Notes under the pieces: generated by a model
Database searches by the model: none
Seen by the model: the letters and a program-made list of their open reading frames with translations, nothing else
Told to the model about the DNA's origin: nothing
Shown: positions 37,975 to 47,105 of the stretch, piece by piece
Layout of the letters: each line of letters begins with the position of its first letter
Numbering within the stretch: the first letter of the stretch is position 1
Translations under genes and position numbers: made by a program
Assembly (NCBI RefSeq): GCF_017255015.1
Contig: NZ_JAFKCS010000003.1
Coordinates: 162,014 to 226,013 of the forward strand
Direction: 5' to 3'
DNA from: Bowmanella yangjiangensis
Lineage (GTDB): Bacteria; Pseudomonadota; Gammaproteobacteria; Enterobacterales; Alteromonadaceae
DNA: 64,000 nucleotides

Positions 37975-38883
37975 ATGTACTTGTACCACTTCGGCTTGCG
38001 GGAATTGCCCTTTACGCTGACGCCTAATACCAGTTACTACTTCGGCTTGCCCAGCCATAAGCAGGCCATTGAGGTACTGACCTTGGCTTTGAAAACCGGC
38101 GAAGGTTTTATCAAGGTAACGGGTGAAGTGGGCACAGGTAAAACCCTGCTATGTCGCAAGTTGTTGAATGAATTACCGGATCATTTTGTTTCTGCTTATA
38201 TTCCTAATCCCTATTTGTCGCCAGAGGAACTGAGGTTGGCGGTGGCCAGAGAGCTGGGAGTCAATTTCGATGGCCCGGTCGATCAACAGCAATTTACCCA
38301 GCGTATTCAGCAGCGTCTTATCGATATTCACCGCCAGGGTCAGGCGGCCGTGCTTATCATCGACGAAGCGCAGGCTTTGCCGGTGGAAAGTATTGAAGCT
38401 CTCAGGTTGTTCAGTAATCTGGAAACCGAATCGCAAAAACTCCTGCAGGTGGTGCTGTTTGGCCAGCCAGAGCTGGATGCCAAGCTGGCGTTGCCCGAAT
38501 TGCGTCAATTGAAACAGCGCATAGGCTTTAGTTATCAGCTATCCGCCATGGACCTGGACCAACTCACCCAATATGTACGACACCGTATGCAGGTCGCTGG
38601 TTACCGGGGGGGGGAAGTTTTCAGCACGGCCTGTTGCCGCAAATTGTTTCGCGCTTCCCAGGGTACGCCGAGACTGGTGAACGTGCTTTGCCACAAAGCC
38701 CTGATGTTGGCCTTTGGTGAAGGCAAGATGCAGGTCACGCCGACCCATATACAACTGGCAGTACAAGATACCGAAGCCGCTATTCAGTCTTCGCCTATCG
38801 GCTCCTGGTCATTGTTAGTGATTGTATTATCCGGCTTAGTGATGGCAGGGGCCGGTTATTGGCTATGGTTGAGGTGGCTATGA
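37975..38883 (+). CDS. mshM: MSHA biogenesis ATPase MshM (ExeA-like)
   Basis: A 302-residue AAA protein of the ExeA/GspA type: opening YLYHFGLRELPFTLTPN, Walker A GEVGTGKT (50-57), Walker B AAVLIIDEAQAL, and a C-terminal membrane helix (about 278-299). ExeA-type proteins assist secretin assembly through peptidoglycan. The stop overlaps the mshN start by 4 nt. Confidence 0.92.
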   Translation: MYLYHFGLRELPFTLTPNTSYYFGLPSHKQAIEVLTLALKTGEGFIKVTGEVGTGKTLLCRKLLNELPDHFVSAYIPNPYLSPEELRLAVARELGVNFDGPVDQQQFTQRIQQRLIDIHRQGQAAVLIIDEAQALPVESIEALRLFSNLETESQKLLQVVLFGQPELDAKLALPELRQLKQRIGFSYQLSAMDLDQLTQYVRHRMQVAGYRGGEVFSTACCRKLFRASQGTPRLVNVLCHKALMLAFGEGKMQVTPTHIQLAVQDTEAAIQSSPIGSWSLLVIVLSGLVMAGAGYWLWLRWL

Positions 38884-39911
38884 GCGTTGTAAATAAAATG
38901 CTCAAAGATCTGGAAAACCGCCAGGCAGCCCCGGCGGGTTTACAGGCCGAATATCAGCCACCCGCCCCACGTCGCTCGGTTTGGTGGCTGTTTGGGGTGT
39001 TACCAATAGCACTGCTGGTGGCATTGGCTTACTGGTTGATTCCACAATGGATACAGCCCGAGAAGGCAGAAGTTTCAGCACAGGTTGAGCCTGTCCGGTT
39101 AGCCAAACCGGTGGAGCGCGTAACCGAAAAGCAAGTTGAAGACGCTATGGTTCAAATCCAGGATGTTGAGCCGCAACCGCAACCGCAACCGCAACCGCAG
39201 CCTGCACTTGCTCAGACGCTGGTGTCTGAGGAACCTCAGGAACAGCAAAATCCCACCTCTGAGACCGCCACTGTAGTGGAAGATAAAGTACCTGTAGCTG
39301 AGGGTAAGCTAAGTATTTCCAAGCAAGCATCGGAGCAGGATCTGCAATGGGCAGGGCTTAAAGAAAGGGCAAAACATGCGCTGGCACAGAATCAGTTTGA
39401 ATCGGCGCAAAAACTGTTAACCCAAATGCTGCATATGCAACCTCAACAACATGCCGTGCGTTTACGTCTGGCAGAGCTAATGTATGGGCTTGGCCAAGTT
39501 GGAGGCGCCAAACAGTTGCTGCAAGACGGGTTAGCAAGTTTCCAGGAAGAGCCGTCACTGCGGTTAATGCTGGCGCGTATGTTGGTTGGAGAGCAGCGCC
39601 AGACCGAAGCGCTGGTTTTACTCAAGCAACACCAGCCGTCAATTCTGGCTTATGCGGATTATTTCGCTCTGCGCGCGCAGTTGGCGCAGCAAGCCGGCGA
39701 GCTGTCGTTAGCGGTGCAGGATTACCTGTTGCTGAGTGAATATCAGCCACAGAAAGTGGAGTGGCGGATGGGACTGGCTGTCAGTCAGGATCAACAAGGG
39801 GAAGTTGAACAGGCTCGTGAGCATTACCTGTGGCTGCGTCACAGTGGCAAGCTCAATTCATCGCTACAAAGCTTTGTAGCGCAGCGCTTAAGTGCGTTGG
39901 AGGGGCAGTAG
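38880..39911 (+). CDS. mshN: MSHA biogenesis protein MshN
   Basis: A 343-residue bitopic membrane protein: cytoplasmic MSVVNKMLKDLENRQA (shared with GspB/ExeB-type proteins), a membrane helix around residues 37-55, a Pro/Gln/Glu-rich linker with a hexanucleotide-encoded PQ tract, and TPR repeats at the C-terminus. ATG 38880 forms an ATGA overlap with mshM and is preferred over the frame opening at 38859. It likely works with MshM at the periplasmic side. Confidence 0.88.
   Translation: MSVVNKMLKDLENRQAAPAGLQAEYQPPAPRRSVWWLFGVLPIALLVALAYWLIPQWIQPEKAEVSAQVEPVRLAKPVERVTEKQVEDAMVQIQDVEPQPQPQPQPQPALAQTLVSEEPQEQQNPTSETATVVEDKVPVAEGKLSISKQASEQDLQWAGLKERAKHALAQNQFESAQKLLTQMLHMQPQQHAVRLRLAELMYGLGQVGGAKQLLQDGLASFQEEPSLRLMLARMLVGEQRQTEALVLLKQHQPSILAYADYFALRAQLAQQAGELSLAVQDYLLLSEYQPQKVEWRMGLAVSQDQQGEVEQAREHYLWLRHSGKLNSSLQSFVAQRLSALEGQ
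39171..39200 (+). repeat. Hexanucleotide repeat in mshN
   Basis: Four copies of CCGCAA and a fifth CCGCAG encode an alternating Pro-Gln tract. Changes in copy number would keep the reading frame and vary the linker length. Confidence 0.9.
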
Positions 39912-39913
39912 CT

Positions 39914-41647
39914 ATGCAACCCAAACTTAAGATGCGTCTTGGCGATTTGCTGGTTCACGAGGGTGTTATCAGTGAAGAGCAATTGCAACAAGCGTTAAAT
40001 GCTCAGCGTCAGTCCGGGCGCAAGTTGGGCCACACCCTGACGGATTTGGGACTGGTGAGTGAAAACCAACTGCTGACATTTTTGTCCCAGCAGTTGAACG
40101 TGCCTTTTATTGATATCAGCACTCGTTCCTTACCGCCTGAAACGATCAAACTATTGCCAGAGGTGCAGGCTCGTCGTTACCGGGCTTTGGTGCTGGAAAA
40201 TAATCTCGAATACATTCTGGTCGGTATGAGCGATCCTGCCGACCTGGCAGCGCTGGATACACTGGCTAATTTGCTGAAAAAGCCAATTAAGGTGGCTGTG
40301 GTAAGGGAATCGCAACTGTTGTCGGCCTTTGATCGGCACTATCGGCGTACCGAAGACATTGCCTCTTTTGCCCAGGAACTGGCCAGTGAGCATCGTGAAG
40401 CCACTGATTTTGATTTTGCTGATATGGGCGCGGAAGAGGAAGATACCGCCGTCGCCAGATTGCTCAAATCCATATTTGAAGATGCGGTGCAAATGCAGGC
40501 GTCGGATATTCATATTGAGCCCGACGAACAATTGCTGCGTATCCGCTTGCGGGTGGATGGGGTACTGCAGGAAAACCTGATTAAAGAAAGCAACATCGCA
40601 TCGGCCTTGGTGTTACGTTTGAAGCTGATGTCTGGTCTGGACATTTCGGAGAAACGTTTGCCTCAGGATGGACGTACTCATATCAAAGTCAAAGGCCATC
40701 ACATCGATGTGCGCCTTTCCACCATGCCGGTTCAACATGGCGAGTCTGTGGTAATGCGTTTATTGGATCAATCCGCAGGCCTGCTTACTCTGGAAGAAAC
40801 CGGCATGCCAGAGGCGATGCTGGTGCGTTTTCGTCAGCTACTTAAGCGTCCCCATGGCATGGTGTTGGTCACAGGTCCTACTGGCTCGGGAAAAACCACC
40901 ACTTTATATGGCGCATTAAGTGAGTTGAATCAGCCGGGGGTAAAAATTATTACCGTGGAAGATCCGGTGGAATATCGCTTGCCACGGATTAATCAGGTGC
41001 AGATTAATCATAAAATCGGGCTGACCTTTTCCAATGTGTTGCGCACCACATTGCGACAAGATCCGGATGTCATCATGGTAGGTGAGATGCGCGACCATGA
41101 AACCTCAGAGATTGGCTTGCGCGGCGCTCTGACCGGTCACTTGGTGTTATCTACCTTGCATACCAACGACGCTATTAGCAGCGCTATTCGACTGTTGGAC
41201 ATGGGCGCGCCTGGCTACCTGGTGGCCAGCTCTTTGCGCGCTATCGTGGCCCAGCGTTTGGTCAGACGGGTTTGTATGCACTGTGCTGAACCCTATCAAC
41301 CGGATCGGGACGAACTGTTTTGGCTAAGCAGTCTGGCGAATGATGTCAGCAGCATTGAATTCAAACATGGCAGAGGTTGCGACCAGTGCCATCAAACCGG
41401 CTACCACGGTCGTATCGGTGTCTTTGAGTTACTGGAAATGACCGAAGGCATGATGAGTGCACTTAAAGTTGCTGATACCAATGGCTTTAGCCTGGCCGCA
41501 AAGAAATGCAGCGGCTATCAACCTCTCTCAAAGGCCGCATTGGATTATGCCAGACAGGGCCTGACCACAGTTGAGGAAGTCTTAAAACTGGTGGAAATGG
41601 TGTTAGACGACCAGGCCATGCCTAAGGTAGCGGAGGCTAATAGCTGA
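39914..41647 (+). CDS. mshE: MSHA assembly ATPase MshE with c-di-GMP-binding MshEN domain
   Basis: A 577-residue PilB/GspE-type hexameric motor for pilus extension. The N-terminus has two tandem 24-residue MshEN motifs, residues 8-31 (RLGDLLVHEG...Q) and 37-60 (KLGHTLTDLG...Q), separated by five residues exactly as in the c-di-GMP receptor domain of Vibrio MshE. Then come the ATPase with Walker A GPTGSGKTTT, the Asp and His boxes, and a tetracysteine zinc site (CMHC...CDQC). ATG 39914 is preferred; the frame continues upstream inside mshN. Binding of c-di-GMP is inferred from motif conservation. Confidence 0.95.
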   Translation: MQPKLKMRLGDLLVHEGVISEEQLQQALNAQRQSGRKLGHTLTDLGLVSENQLLTFLSQQLNVPFIDISTRSLPPETIKLLPEVQARRYRALVLENNLEYILVGMSDPADLAALDTLANLLKKPIKVAVVRESQLLSAFDRHYRRTEDIASFAQELASEHREATDFDFADMGAEEEDTAVARLLKSIFEDAVQMQASDIHIEPDEQLLRIRLRVDGVLQENLIKESNIASALVLRLKLMSGLDISEKRLPQDGRTHIKVKGHHIDVRLSTMPVQHGESVVMRLLDQSAGLLTLEETGMPEAMLVRFRQLLKRPHGMVLVTGPTGSGKTTTLYGALSELNQPGVKIITVEDPVEYRLPRINQVQINHKIGLTFSNVLRTTLRQDPDVIMVGEMRDHETSEIGLRGALTGHLVLSTLHTNDAISSAIRLLDMGAPGYLVASSLRAIVAQRLVRRVCMHCAEPYQPDRDELFWLSSLANDVSSIEFKHGRGCDQCHQTGYHGRIGVFELLEMTEGMMSALKVADTNGFSLAAKKCSGYQPLSKAALDYARQGLTTVEEVLKLVEMVLDDQAMPKVAEANS

Positions 41648-41648
41648 T

Positions 41649-42863
41649 ATGCCACAGTTTGACTACCAAGCCCGTGCGCGAGACGGTTCAATGCTGACCG
41701 GTTCTCTGGATGCCCAGGATCAGGCCAGCGCCGCTCAAGTGTTATTAAACAGGGATTTGGTACCTATTGTTATTCACGCCAGTGTAGAAAAGGGCAAGTG
41801 GCAGATAACCTGGTTTCGATCCAAGGTAGGCCTGGACGGGTTGGTAATTTTTTCCCGGCAAATGTATTCGTTGACGAAATCCGGGATCCCAATTTTGCGG
41901 GCAATCGGCGGATTAGCTGAAAGCAGCAGTTCGGCGAGCATGCGCGAAGCTTTGCTGGATGTGGTTGAACATATGGAGCGCGGACATTCACTGTCTAATG
42001 CGTTGCACAGACACAAGAAGGTGTTCAATAGTCTGTTTGTCAGTGTTGTACATGTAGGGGAAAACACCGGTCGGCTTGACGAAGCTTTCCGCTTGCTGGC
42101 GCAATATCTTGAGCGGGAACAAGAAACCCGTAAGCAGATTAAGGCCGCCACGCGTTATCCGCTCTTTGTGTTAATTGCCATAGTGATTGCCTTGGTGATT
42201 ATGAATATCTGGGTGATCCCTACCTTTGCCGGTATGTTTGCCAAGTTGGGGGCCGACTTACCTGCCATGACCAAAGTGCTTATCGGTATGTCCAATTTGT
42301 TTGTGCACTATTGGCATTTGATGTTGCTGGCTGTTATTGCTGCCTGGCTTATGTTGCGGCGCTATTTGCAAAGTGAGCAAGGTGCTCTGAACTGGGACAG
42401 ATACAAGCTCAAGCTATTTGCTGTAGGCAGCATACTTCAGCGCTCATTGTTATCGCGTTTCGCGCGCAGCTTCGCCATGATGACCCGAGCAGGAGTGCCA
42501 TTAACCCATGCCCTCAATCTGGTCGCCGATGCGGTGGATAACAAATATATGGCCAAGCAGATTCTGGAGATGCGCCGCAATATAGAAAAGGGGGAAAGCC
42601 TCTCAAGGGTTTGTGCAAGCAGTAAGTTATTTACCCCTTTAGTGTTGCAGATGATTAATGTTGGCGAAGAGACCGGCCGGGTGGATGAACTGCTCACCGA
42701 TGTCGCCGAGTTTTACGAGCGTGAAGTGGAATATGACCTGAAGAGCCTGACCGCCAAGATTGAGCCGATTCTGATAGGTATAGTGGCGATAATGGTCTTA
42801 GTGCTGGCATTGGGGATCTTCACACCCATGTGGGATATGGCTAGCGCCTATCGGGGGAGGTGA
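41649..42863 (+). CDS. mshG: MSHA inner-membrane platform protein MshG
   Basis: A 404-residue PilC/GspF-type polytopic protein with two T2SSF domains, three membrane helices (about 165-190, 215-235 and 375-397) and the repeated VHVGENTGRLDEAF / INVGEETGRVDELL signature. It begins one base after mshE. It is the rotor platform contacting MshE. Confidence 0.94.
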   Translation: MPQFDYQARARDGSMLTGSLDAQDQASAAQVLLNRDLVPIVIHASVEKGKWQITWFRSKVGLDGLVIFSRQMYSLTKSGIPILRAIGGLAESSSSASMREALLDVVEHMERGHSLSNALHRHKKVFNSLFVSVVHVGENTGRLDEAFRLLAQYLEREQETRKQIKAATRYPLFVLIAIVIALVIMNIWVIPTFAGMFAKLGADLPAMTKVLIGMSNLFVHYWHLMLLAVIAAWLMLRRYLQSEQGALNWDRYKLKLFAVGSILQRSLLSRFARSFAMMTRAGVPLTHALNLVADAVDNKYMAKQILEMRRNIEKGESLSRVCASSKLFTPLVLQMINVGEETGRVDELLTDVAEFYEREVEYDLKSLTAKIEPILIGIVAIMVLVLALGIFTPMWDMASAYRGR

Positions 42864-42864
42864 G

Positions 42865-43371
42865 ATGAGTGATCAATCAGTTAGTGAAAGCAATCTGCAA
42901 CGCCTGATGATTCAGATCATCATAGTGACTCTGTTTGCCCTACTGATGGCGTTCTTTATCTGGTACCTGAATGACAGTGAAGATGATCTTAAAAAGGTTA
43001 GTTTGGATTTGCTGGCTGACGAAATGGCTGAAGCCGTGGTGGGAGCAAAATGGCAATGGGAAGCCGAGGGGCGTCCGGCTCGCATACTGCAGATTCGTTA
43101 TAACAGTGTAGGTAAAGAAGTGGACAGACGGCCTATCGCCATGAGTCATATAGGCTGGCCGCGGGTTGAGCCCACTAGCGACGGCTGTGCAGGGTTGTGG
43201 AAGTCGGTATTGAATGTACCGATGGAAGTGCAGAGCTTTAAGGTTTATGGCGAGTACTTCGACGGTGTAAGCCTGACCGGCAACGCACTGGACAGTACTT
43301 GCCGATTCCGTTTGTCCACAGGACCATATTTTGAGTACAGGATTTACACCGGCCAGGTTATTAAGCAATGA
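42865..43371 (+). CDS. mshF: MSHA biogenesis protein MshF, pilin-like
   Basis: A 168-residue protein with an N-terminal membrane helix (about 14-34) but no prepilin cleavage motif. Comparison with MshB encoded next door shows colinear landmarks: QWEAEGRP at 64-71 versus QWELEGRP at 62-69 in MshB, single cysteines in corresponding places (108 and 146 versus 116 and 160), and a terminal GQVI in both. It therefore looks like a non-cleaved relative of the minor pilins. Function is not established; position one base after mshG is the standard place of mshF. Confidence 0.82.
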   Translation: MSDQSVSESNLQRLMIQIIIVTLFALLMAFFIWYLNDSEDDLKKVSLDLLADEMAEAVVGAKWQWEAEGRPARILQIRYNSVGKEVDRRPIAMSHIGWPRVEPTSDGCAGLWKSVLNVPMEVQSFKVYGEYFDGVSLTGNALDSTCRFRLSTGPYFEYRIYTGQVIKQ

Positions 43372-43414
43372 CTAAGCTGAGGAGCAATTCCGCCAACAAG
43401 GGGACGGGAGCAAG

Positions 43415-44014
43415 ATGAAAATGTGCAATCAACAGCGGGGCTTTACCCTAATCGAACTGGTTATTGTGGTGGTGGTACTGGGGCTGCTGGCGGCAGTGGC
43501 TTTGCCACGCATGCTGGAAGTGACGGATGATGCACAAAATGCCACGGTAGAAGGTGTGGCGGGTGGTTTTGCTACTGGTGTTGGGCTGATCCGCGCCCAG
43601 TGGGAATTGGAAGGGCGTCCGTCAGAAAACAACGGTACGAATAGTACCTTCGTTACCGTAGGCGGCATTCAAATTGGCATCGATAAGAATACTGGCTATC
43701 CAAGCGGCGAGTTGGCTAACGACAGCAGTTCCGAAGATGATGCGGTAGGGGATTTAGACTGCGTGAGCATTTTTAACTTAATTATGCAAAGTGCGCCAAC
43801 CATTACACCTGATTGGAATCAAAAACCTTTTGCAAATTATCGCTACTATACCAGGGCTGGGGATGGTGCGGGCTCGGGCGGTAATGATGTTTGTTACTAC
43901 TATCTGACCCAGTCGATAAAGAATAAACAAGCTGCGCCCACCGACAATACGGTAGGGGACGGTTTTGTGTATGACCCTCGAATTGGTCAGGTCATAGTTT
44001 TTAGTCGCCCTTAA
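43415..44014 (+). CDS. mshB: MSHA minor prepilin MshB
   Basis: A 199-residue type IV prepilin: nine-residue leader MKMCNQQRG, cleavage before FTLIELVIVVVVLG with Glu at +5, and a C-terminal globular domain with two cysteines (116, 160). GGGAG lies upstream. It precedes the major pilin gene with 93 bp between, within which there is a stable hairpin. MshB is a low-abundance pilin in Vibrio. Confidence 0.9.
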   Translation: MKMCNQQRGFTLIELVIVVVVLGLLAAVALPRMLEVTDDAQNATVEGVAGGFATGVGLIRAQWELEGRPSENNGTNSTFVTVGGIQIGIDKNTGYPSGELANDSSSEDDAVGDLDCVSIFNLIMQSAPTITPDWNQKPFANYRYYTRAGDGAGSGGNDVCYYYLTQSIKNKQAAPTDNTVGDGFVYDPRIGQVIVFSRP

Positions 44015-44031
44015 TAGGGCCAGGCATACGA

Positions 44032-44057
44032 CACCACTTTCGCCATTGAAGGTGGTG
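44032..44057 (+). promoter_or_regulatory. Hairpin between mshB and mshA
   Basis: CACCACTTTC (44032-44041), GCCATT loop, GAAGGTGGTG (44048-44057): ten pairs with one G-U. No U-tract follows. A TATACT at 44073-44078 could be the -10 of an internal mshA promoter, though no good -35 is present. It may stabilise the pilin message or partly separate the two genes. Confidence 0.5.
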
Positions 44058-44107
44058 ATATAACCTAACAGATATACTAAGAGTTTGTTTTAAAAGGGGT
44101 AGGTGAT

Positions 44108-44638
44108 ATGAAACAACGTGGTTTTACATTAATTGAGCTGATCATCGTAATCGTTATTCTGGGTATTCTGGCGGTAACCGCCGCGCCTAAGTTTATTGAT
44201 ATTCAGTCGGACGCGAAAGCTGCAACGCTGGATGGTGTAATTGCTTCTATGCAAACAGCGAACTCGATAGTTTATGGGAAGTCTTTGATTGCAGGTAATC
44301 AAGGAGTTGCTGAGGCTGGGACTAATGGGCCAACCGTTCAAGTGAACGGCAATCCTGTATTACTGAATTTCGGATATCCTTCGACATCAAATGTTGATTC
44401 CAATGCGGCCGCAGATTGGGGGCAACTATTGAATGTTACCGATTTTACTATTGCAGTCGCTACTATTGACGACAACGGTGCTGTTACAGGATCTGCGAAC
44501 GGTATTGTTGTTTATTCAGGTACCGCGGCGCCCACAGGTACGGCTAACAGATGCTTCGCATTTGTTAAAAATAATCGCACAGCATCTTCTGCTGAGGGCG
44601 CGGGAATCATTGTAGGTAAAGTCACCACCGACTGCTAA
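44108..44638 (+). CDS. mshA: MSHA major pilin MshA
   Basis: A 176-residue prepilin: leader MKQRG, then FTLIELIIVIVILGILAVTAAPKFIDIQSDAKAAT, with Glu at +5, an alpha-helix, and a disulfide-bonded C-terminal loop (Cys in NRCFAF and final Cys). It is placed as major pilin from its position and typical small size. AGGGGTAGGTG gives a strong ribosome site. The sequence is visibly more AT-rich than its neighbours in the variable middle part, as often seen in pilin genes under diversifying selection. Confidence 0.92.
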   Translation: MKQRGFTLIELIIVIVILGILAVTAAPKFIDIQSDAKAATLDGVIASMQTANSIVYGKSLIAGNQGVAEAGTNGPTVQVNGNPVLLNFGYPSTSNVDSNAAADWGQLLNVTDFTIAVATIDDNGAVTGSANGIVVYSGTAAPTGTANRCFAFVKNNRTASSAEGAGIIVGKVTTDC

Positions 44639-44663
44639 CTTGATGCTTGGATAGGGAACGACC

Positions 44664-45239
44664 TTGAAAACCGCCGGTTTTACCTTGCTGGAATTGATTA
44701 TAGTGATCATTGTCCTTGGGGTACTGGCGGTGTCTGCTGCGAGCCGCTTTGCAGGCAAGGACGGCGTGGTGGAATATACCGTGCAGGCACGGGTGGTGGC
44801 TGCGCTGCGGAATATGCAGGCCCGTGCTATGCAAGATACCCGGGCTGGTTACTGTTTTCAGATTAATTTCGCTGTAAGCGATTTTGGTCCGCCAGACTAT
44901 ACCCATACCTCTGCAACCCAGGCCGATCTGGCTTATGCGCTAAACGGCGGTGCAAGCCAGGCTGCCAGGACCTGTAGCACTGTGGTCGGGGCTTTTACGC
45001 CCGAATATTTGCGCAGTAGCAGTGGCGAACTCACTAGTGAGGGGGTACAACTGTCGGTTTTAGATGGCGCAACTAGCCTTGATCATATTGGCTTTGACAG
45101 CTTTGGCCGTCCGGTTAGTAACCAAAATCCAGCTAACCCGCAACCTGTCTGCCAGTCAGCTTGTCAGGTGCAGATTAGCGGCGCTATAACCACTAAGGTC
45201 TGTATTGAGCCAGAGGGCTATATCCATGCCTGCCCGTAA
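44664..45239 (+). CDS. mshC: MSHA minor prepilin MshC
   Basis: A 191-residue prepilin-like protein with leader MKTAG and FTLLELIIVIIVLGVLAVSAASRF. It starts at TTG 44664, 25 bp after mshA. The globular part has four cysteines, including two near the end (CQSAC). A GspH/FimT-like role in the initiating tip complex is likely. Confidence 0.87.
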   Translation: MKTAGFTLLELIIVIIVLGVLAVSAASRFAGKDGVVEYTVQARVVAALRNMQARAMQDTRAGYCFQINFAVSDFGPPDYTHTSATQADLAYALNGGASQAARTCSTVVGAFTPEYLRSSSGELTSEGVQLSVLDGATSLDHIGFDSFGRPVSNQNPANPQPVCQSACQVQISGAITTKVCIEPEGYIHACP

Positions 45240-45816
45240 TTTGGGCTTCACATTGATGGAAATGGTGATTGGTATTACTGCCTTTGCCGTTGCCTTAACC
45301 ATGATCAGTAGCCTGATTCTGCCTCAGGCCAGTCGTAGTGTTGAACCTATTCTTCAGGCCCGCGCAGCACAACTTGCTCAGTCATTATTAAATGAAATCA
45401 GTGGCCGGGCGTTTGACGAGCATTCAGATCGTGCCGGCGGGTTACTGCGCTGCGGAGAAGATGCTGACAGGCCCGAAGACGGTATTCAAGCCGATGAATT
45501 GTGCACGCAACCTGCGGCATTAGGTTGTGAAGAAGGCGGGACAAATAAGGATTTGTATGATGATGTGGACGACTATCTTTGTCTGAATGGCTTAAGCGCC
45601 GCTGCCATTTTTGACGCAGCGACGGCAGAAGCGTCTTTACTGAGCGAGGACGTAGCGCTTTATCAGGGCTTTGTAGTTGGTGTGCAGGTCTTTTATGACC
45701 AAAATATGGACGGCCAGGCGGACGCTGCAATAGGCAATATGAAACTCATCACCCTGACAGTGACAACCCCGATGGGGCAGCCCATGGTGTTTTCCACCTA
45801 TCGGGGGAACTATTGA
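45226..45816 (+). CDS. mshD: MSHA minor prepilin MshD
   Basis: A 196-residue prepilin (MPARNLG, then FTLMEMVIGITAFAVALTMISSLILP), the PilV/GspI type. ATG 45226 has GAGGG upstream and overlaps the end of mshC by 14 nt. Several cysteines lie in an acidic central region (CGEDADRPEDG, CTQPAALGC). Confidence 0.87.
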   Translation: MPARNLGFTLMEMVIGITAFAVALTMISSLILPQASRSVEPILQARAAQLAQSLLNEISGRAFDEHSDRAGGLLRCGEDADRPEDGIQADELCTQPAALGCEEGGTNKDLYDDVDDYLCLNGLSAAAIFDAATAEASLLSEDVALYQGFVVGVQVFYDQNMDGQADAAIGNMKLITLTVTTPMGQPMVFSTYRGNY

Positions 45817-45817
45817 T

Positions 45818-46690
45818 ATGCGGGCACGAAAACGCGGTTTCACCCTGATGGAAATGGTGGTGGTGATCACCATTTTGGCTGTGGTGTCGTTAGCTGTTTT
45901 TAGCTTTATTGGTATGGGTACCCGCATCTATGTGGATGCCGCAGAGCGTGATCAACTGCTAAGTGAAGCACGTTTTGTGGTGGAGCGTTTAAGCCGGGAA
46001 CTGCGTAATGCTGTACCTAATAGTATTCGTACTCGTCAGGCCAACGCCAACAACAGCCATTGTATTGAGTTCGTGCCAGCCAAATGGAGCGGCTACTATC
46101 TGGATGTGCCGGTGGCACCCGAACCGGCAGCATCTGAGGTGAAGGTGTTAACCTTAAGCGGGGGCAGTGACAGCTATAATTTCGTCAATGGCGATCGTTT
46201 GTTGGTTTACCCAATTTCATCGGTGAATGTATATAACTCTACTGCTTTGCCCAGGGCTCAATATCCTATCGCGGGGGTGACTGGTCCCGACGCTGATAAT
46301 CTAATGACTATCAGTTTGGCCTCCAGTATTCAGTTTGCGGCAGACTCTCCCTCTTCGCGATTTTACATAGGCGGTCAACCGGTTGCTTACTGTTTCTGGC
46401 GTGAAGGGGGCGAGAGTGACGTCTGGTTGTATCGTTATCAGGGCTATGGTTATCTCTCCAGCCCAACTAATAGCAATACTAATATCGGCCTGATTAAAGC
46501 AAGTTTAGCCTCCTTGATGGCAAAAGATGTGCAGCCATACTCATTGGTGACTGCGGAGGATGAGTTACCCTTTAAGGTCAGGCCAGCCACCTTAACCCGA
46601 AATGCGCTGGTGCAGATACGGCTGCGCTTTATGCTAAATGAAGAAATTGTCACCTATCATTATGAAGTGCAGGTGCCTAATGTGCCCTGA
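45818..46690 (+). CDS. mshO: MSHA minor prepilin MshO
   Basis: A 290-residue prepilin (MRARKRG, then FTLMEMVVVITILAVVSLAVFSFIG), the PilW/GspJ type. It follows mshD with one base between. The larger C-terminal domain and the order mshD-O-P match the Vibrio cluster. Confidence 0.88.
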   Translation: MRARKRGFTLMEMVVVITILAVVSLAVFSFIGMGTRIYVDAAERDQLLSEARFVVERLSRELRNAVPNSIRTRQANANNSHCIEFVPAKWSGYYLDVPVAPEPAASEVKVLTLSGGSDSYNFVNGDRLLVYPISSVNVYNSTALPRAQYPIAGVTGPDADNLMTISLASSIQFAADSPSSRFYIGGQPVAYCFWREGGESDVWLYRYQGYGYLSSPTNSNTNIGLIKASLASLMAKDVQPYSLVTAEDELPFKVRPATLTRNALVQIRLRFMLNEEIVTYHYEVQVPNVP

Positions 46691-47105
46691 TAAACACAAA
46701 CAAGGTGGCAGTATGTTAATGATGGCGATGTTCATACTGGTGGTGTTAGCCGGATTGGGATTTGCACTCTCGCGGGTTCTTTCAACCTCCAGCGATACGA
46801 TTGTCACTGAGGTTTATGGCGTCAGAGCCCTGCAATCTGCCAAAAGCGGTTTAGAAAGCCAGTTAGTCGCCGTTTTTCCGCTCGGCTCAAGTGTGAGTGA
46901 ACCAGCGGCCTGCCAAACTGATGCACTATTTCAAACCCTTTCTGTGCCGGGGTTAGAAAATTGTGCTTATCTGCGTCGCTGCCAACAAGAGGACTATGCG
47001 ACCGCTGGTATTCGTCTTTACCAGTTTTCTGTAACGGGGGCCTGCCAGGCTGGTGATGCAGTGATAAGCCGCACCTTGTCTGTTGATGCCAGGGAGGGGC
47101 TATGA
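46680..47105 (+). CDS. mshP: MSHA biogenesis protein MshP (PilX-like)
   Basis: A 141-residue protein with a PilX/GspK-like N-terminus: HKQGGSMLMMAMFILVVLAGLGFALSRV, a hydrophobic helix lacking the canonical FTLIE sequence. ATG 46680 overlaps mshO by 11 nt. Four cysteines follow in the short globular part. Likely caps or initiates the pilus with MshC, D and O. Confidence 0.85.
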   Translation: MCPDKHKQGGSMLMMAMFILVVLAGLGFALSRVLSTSSDTIVTEVYGVRALQSAKSGLESQLVAVFPLGSSVSEPAACQTDALFQTLSVPGLENCAYLRRCQQEDYATAGIRLYQFSVTGACQAGDAVISRTLSVDAREGL

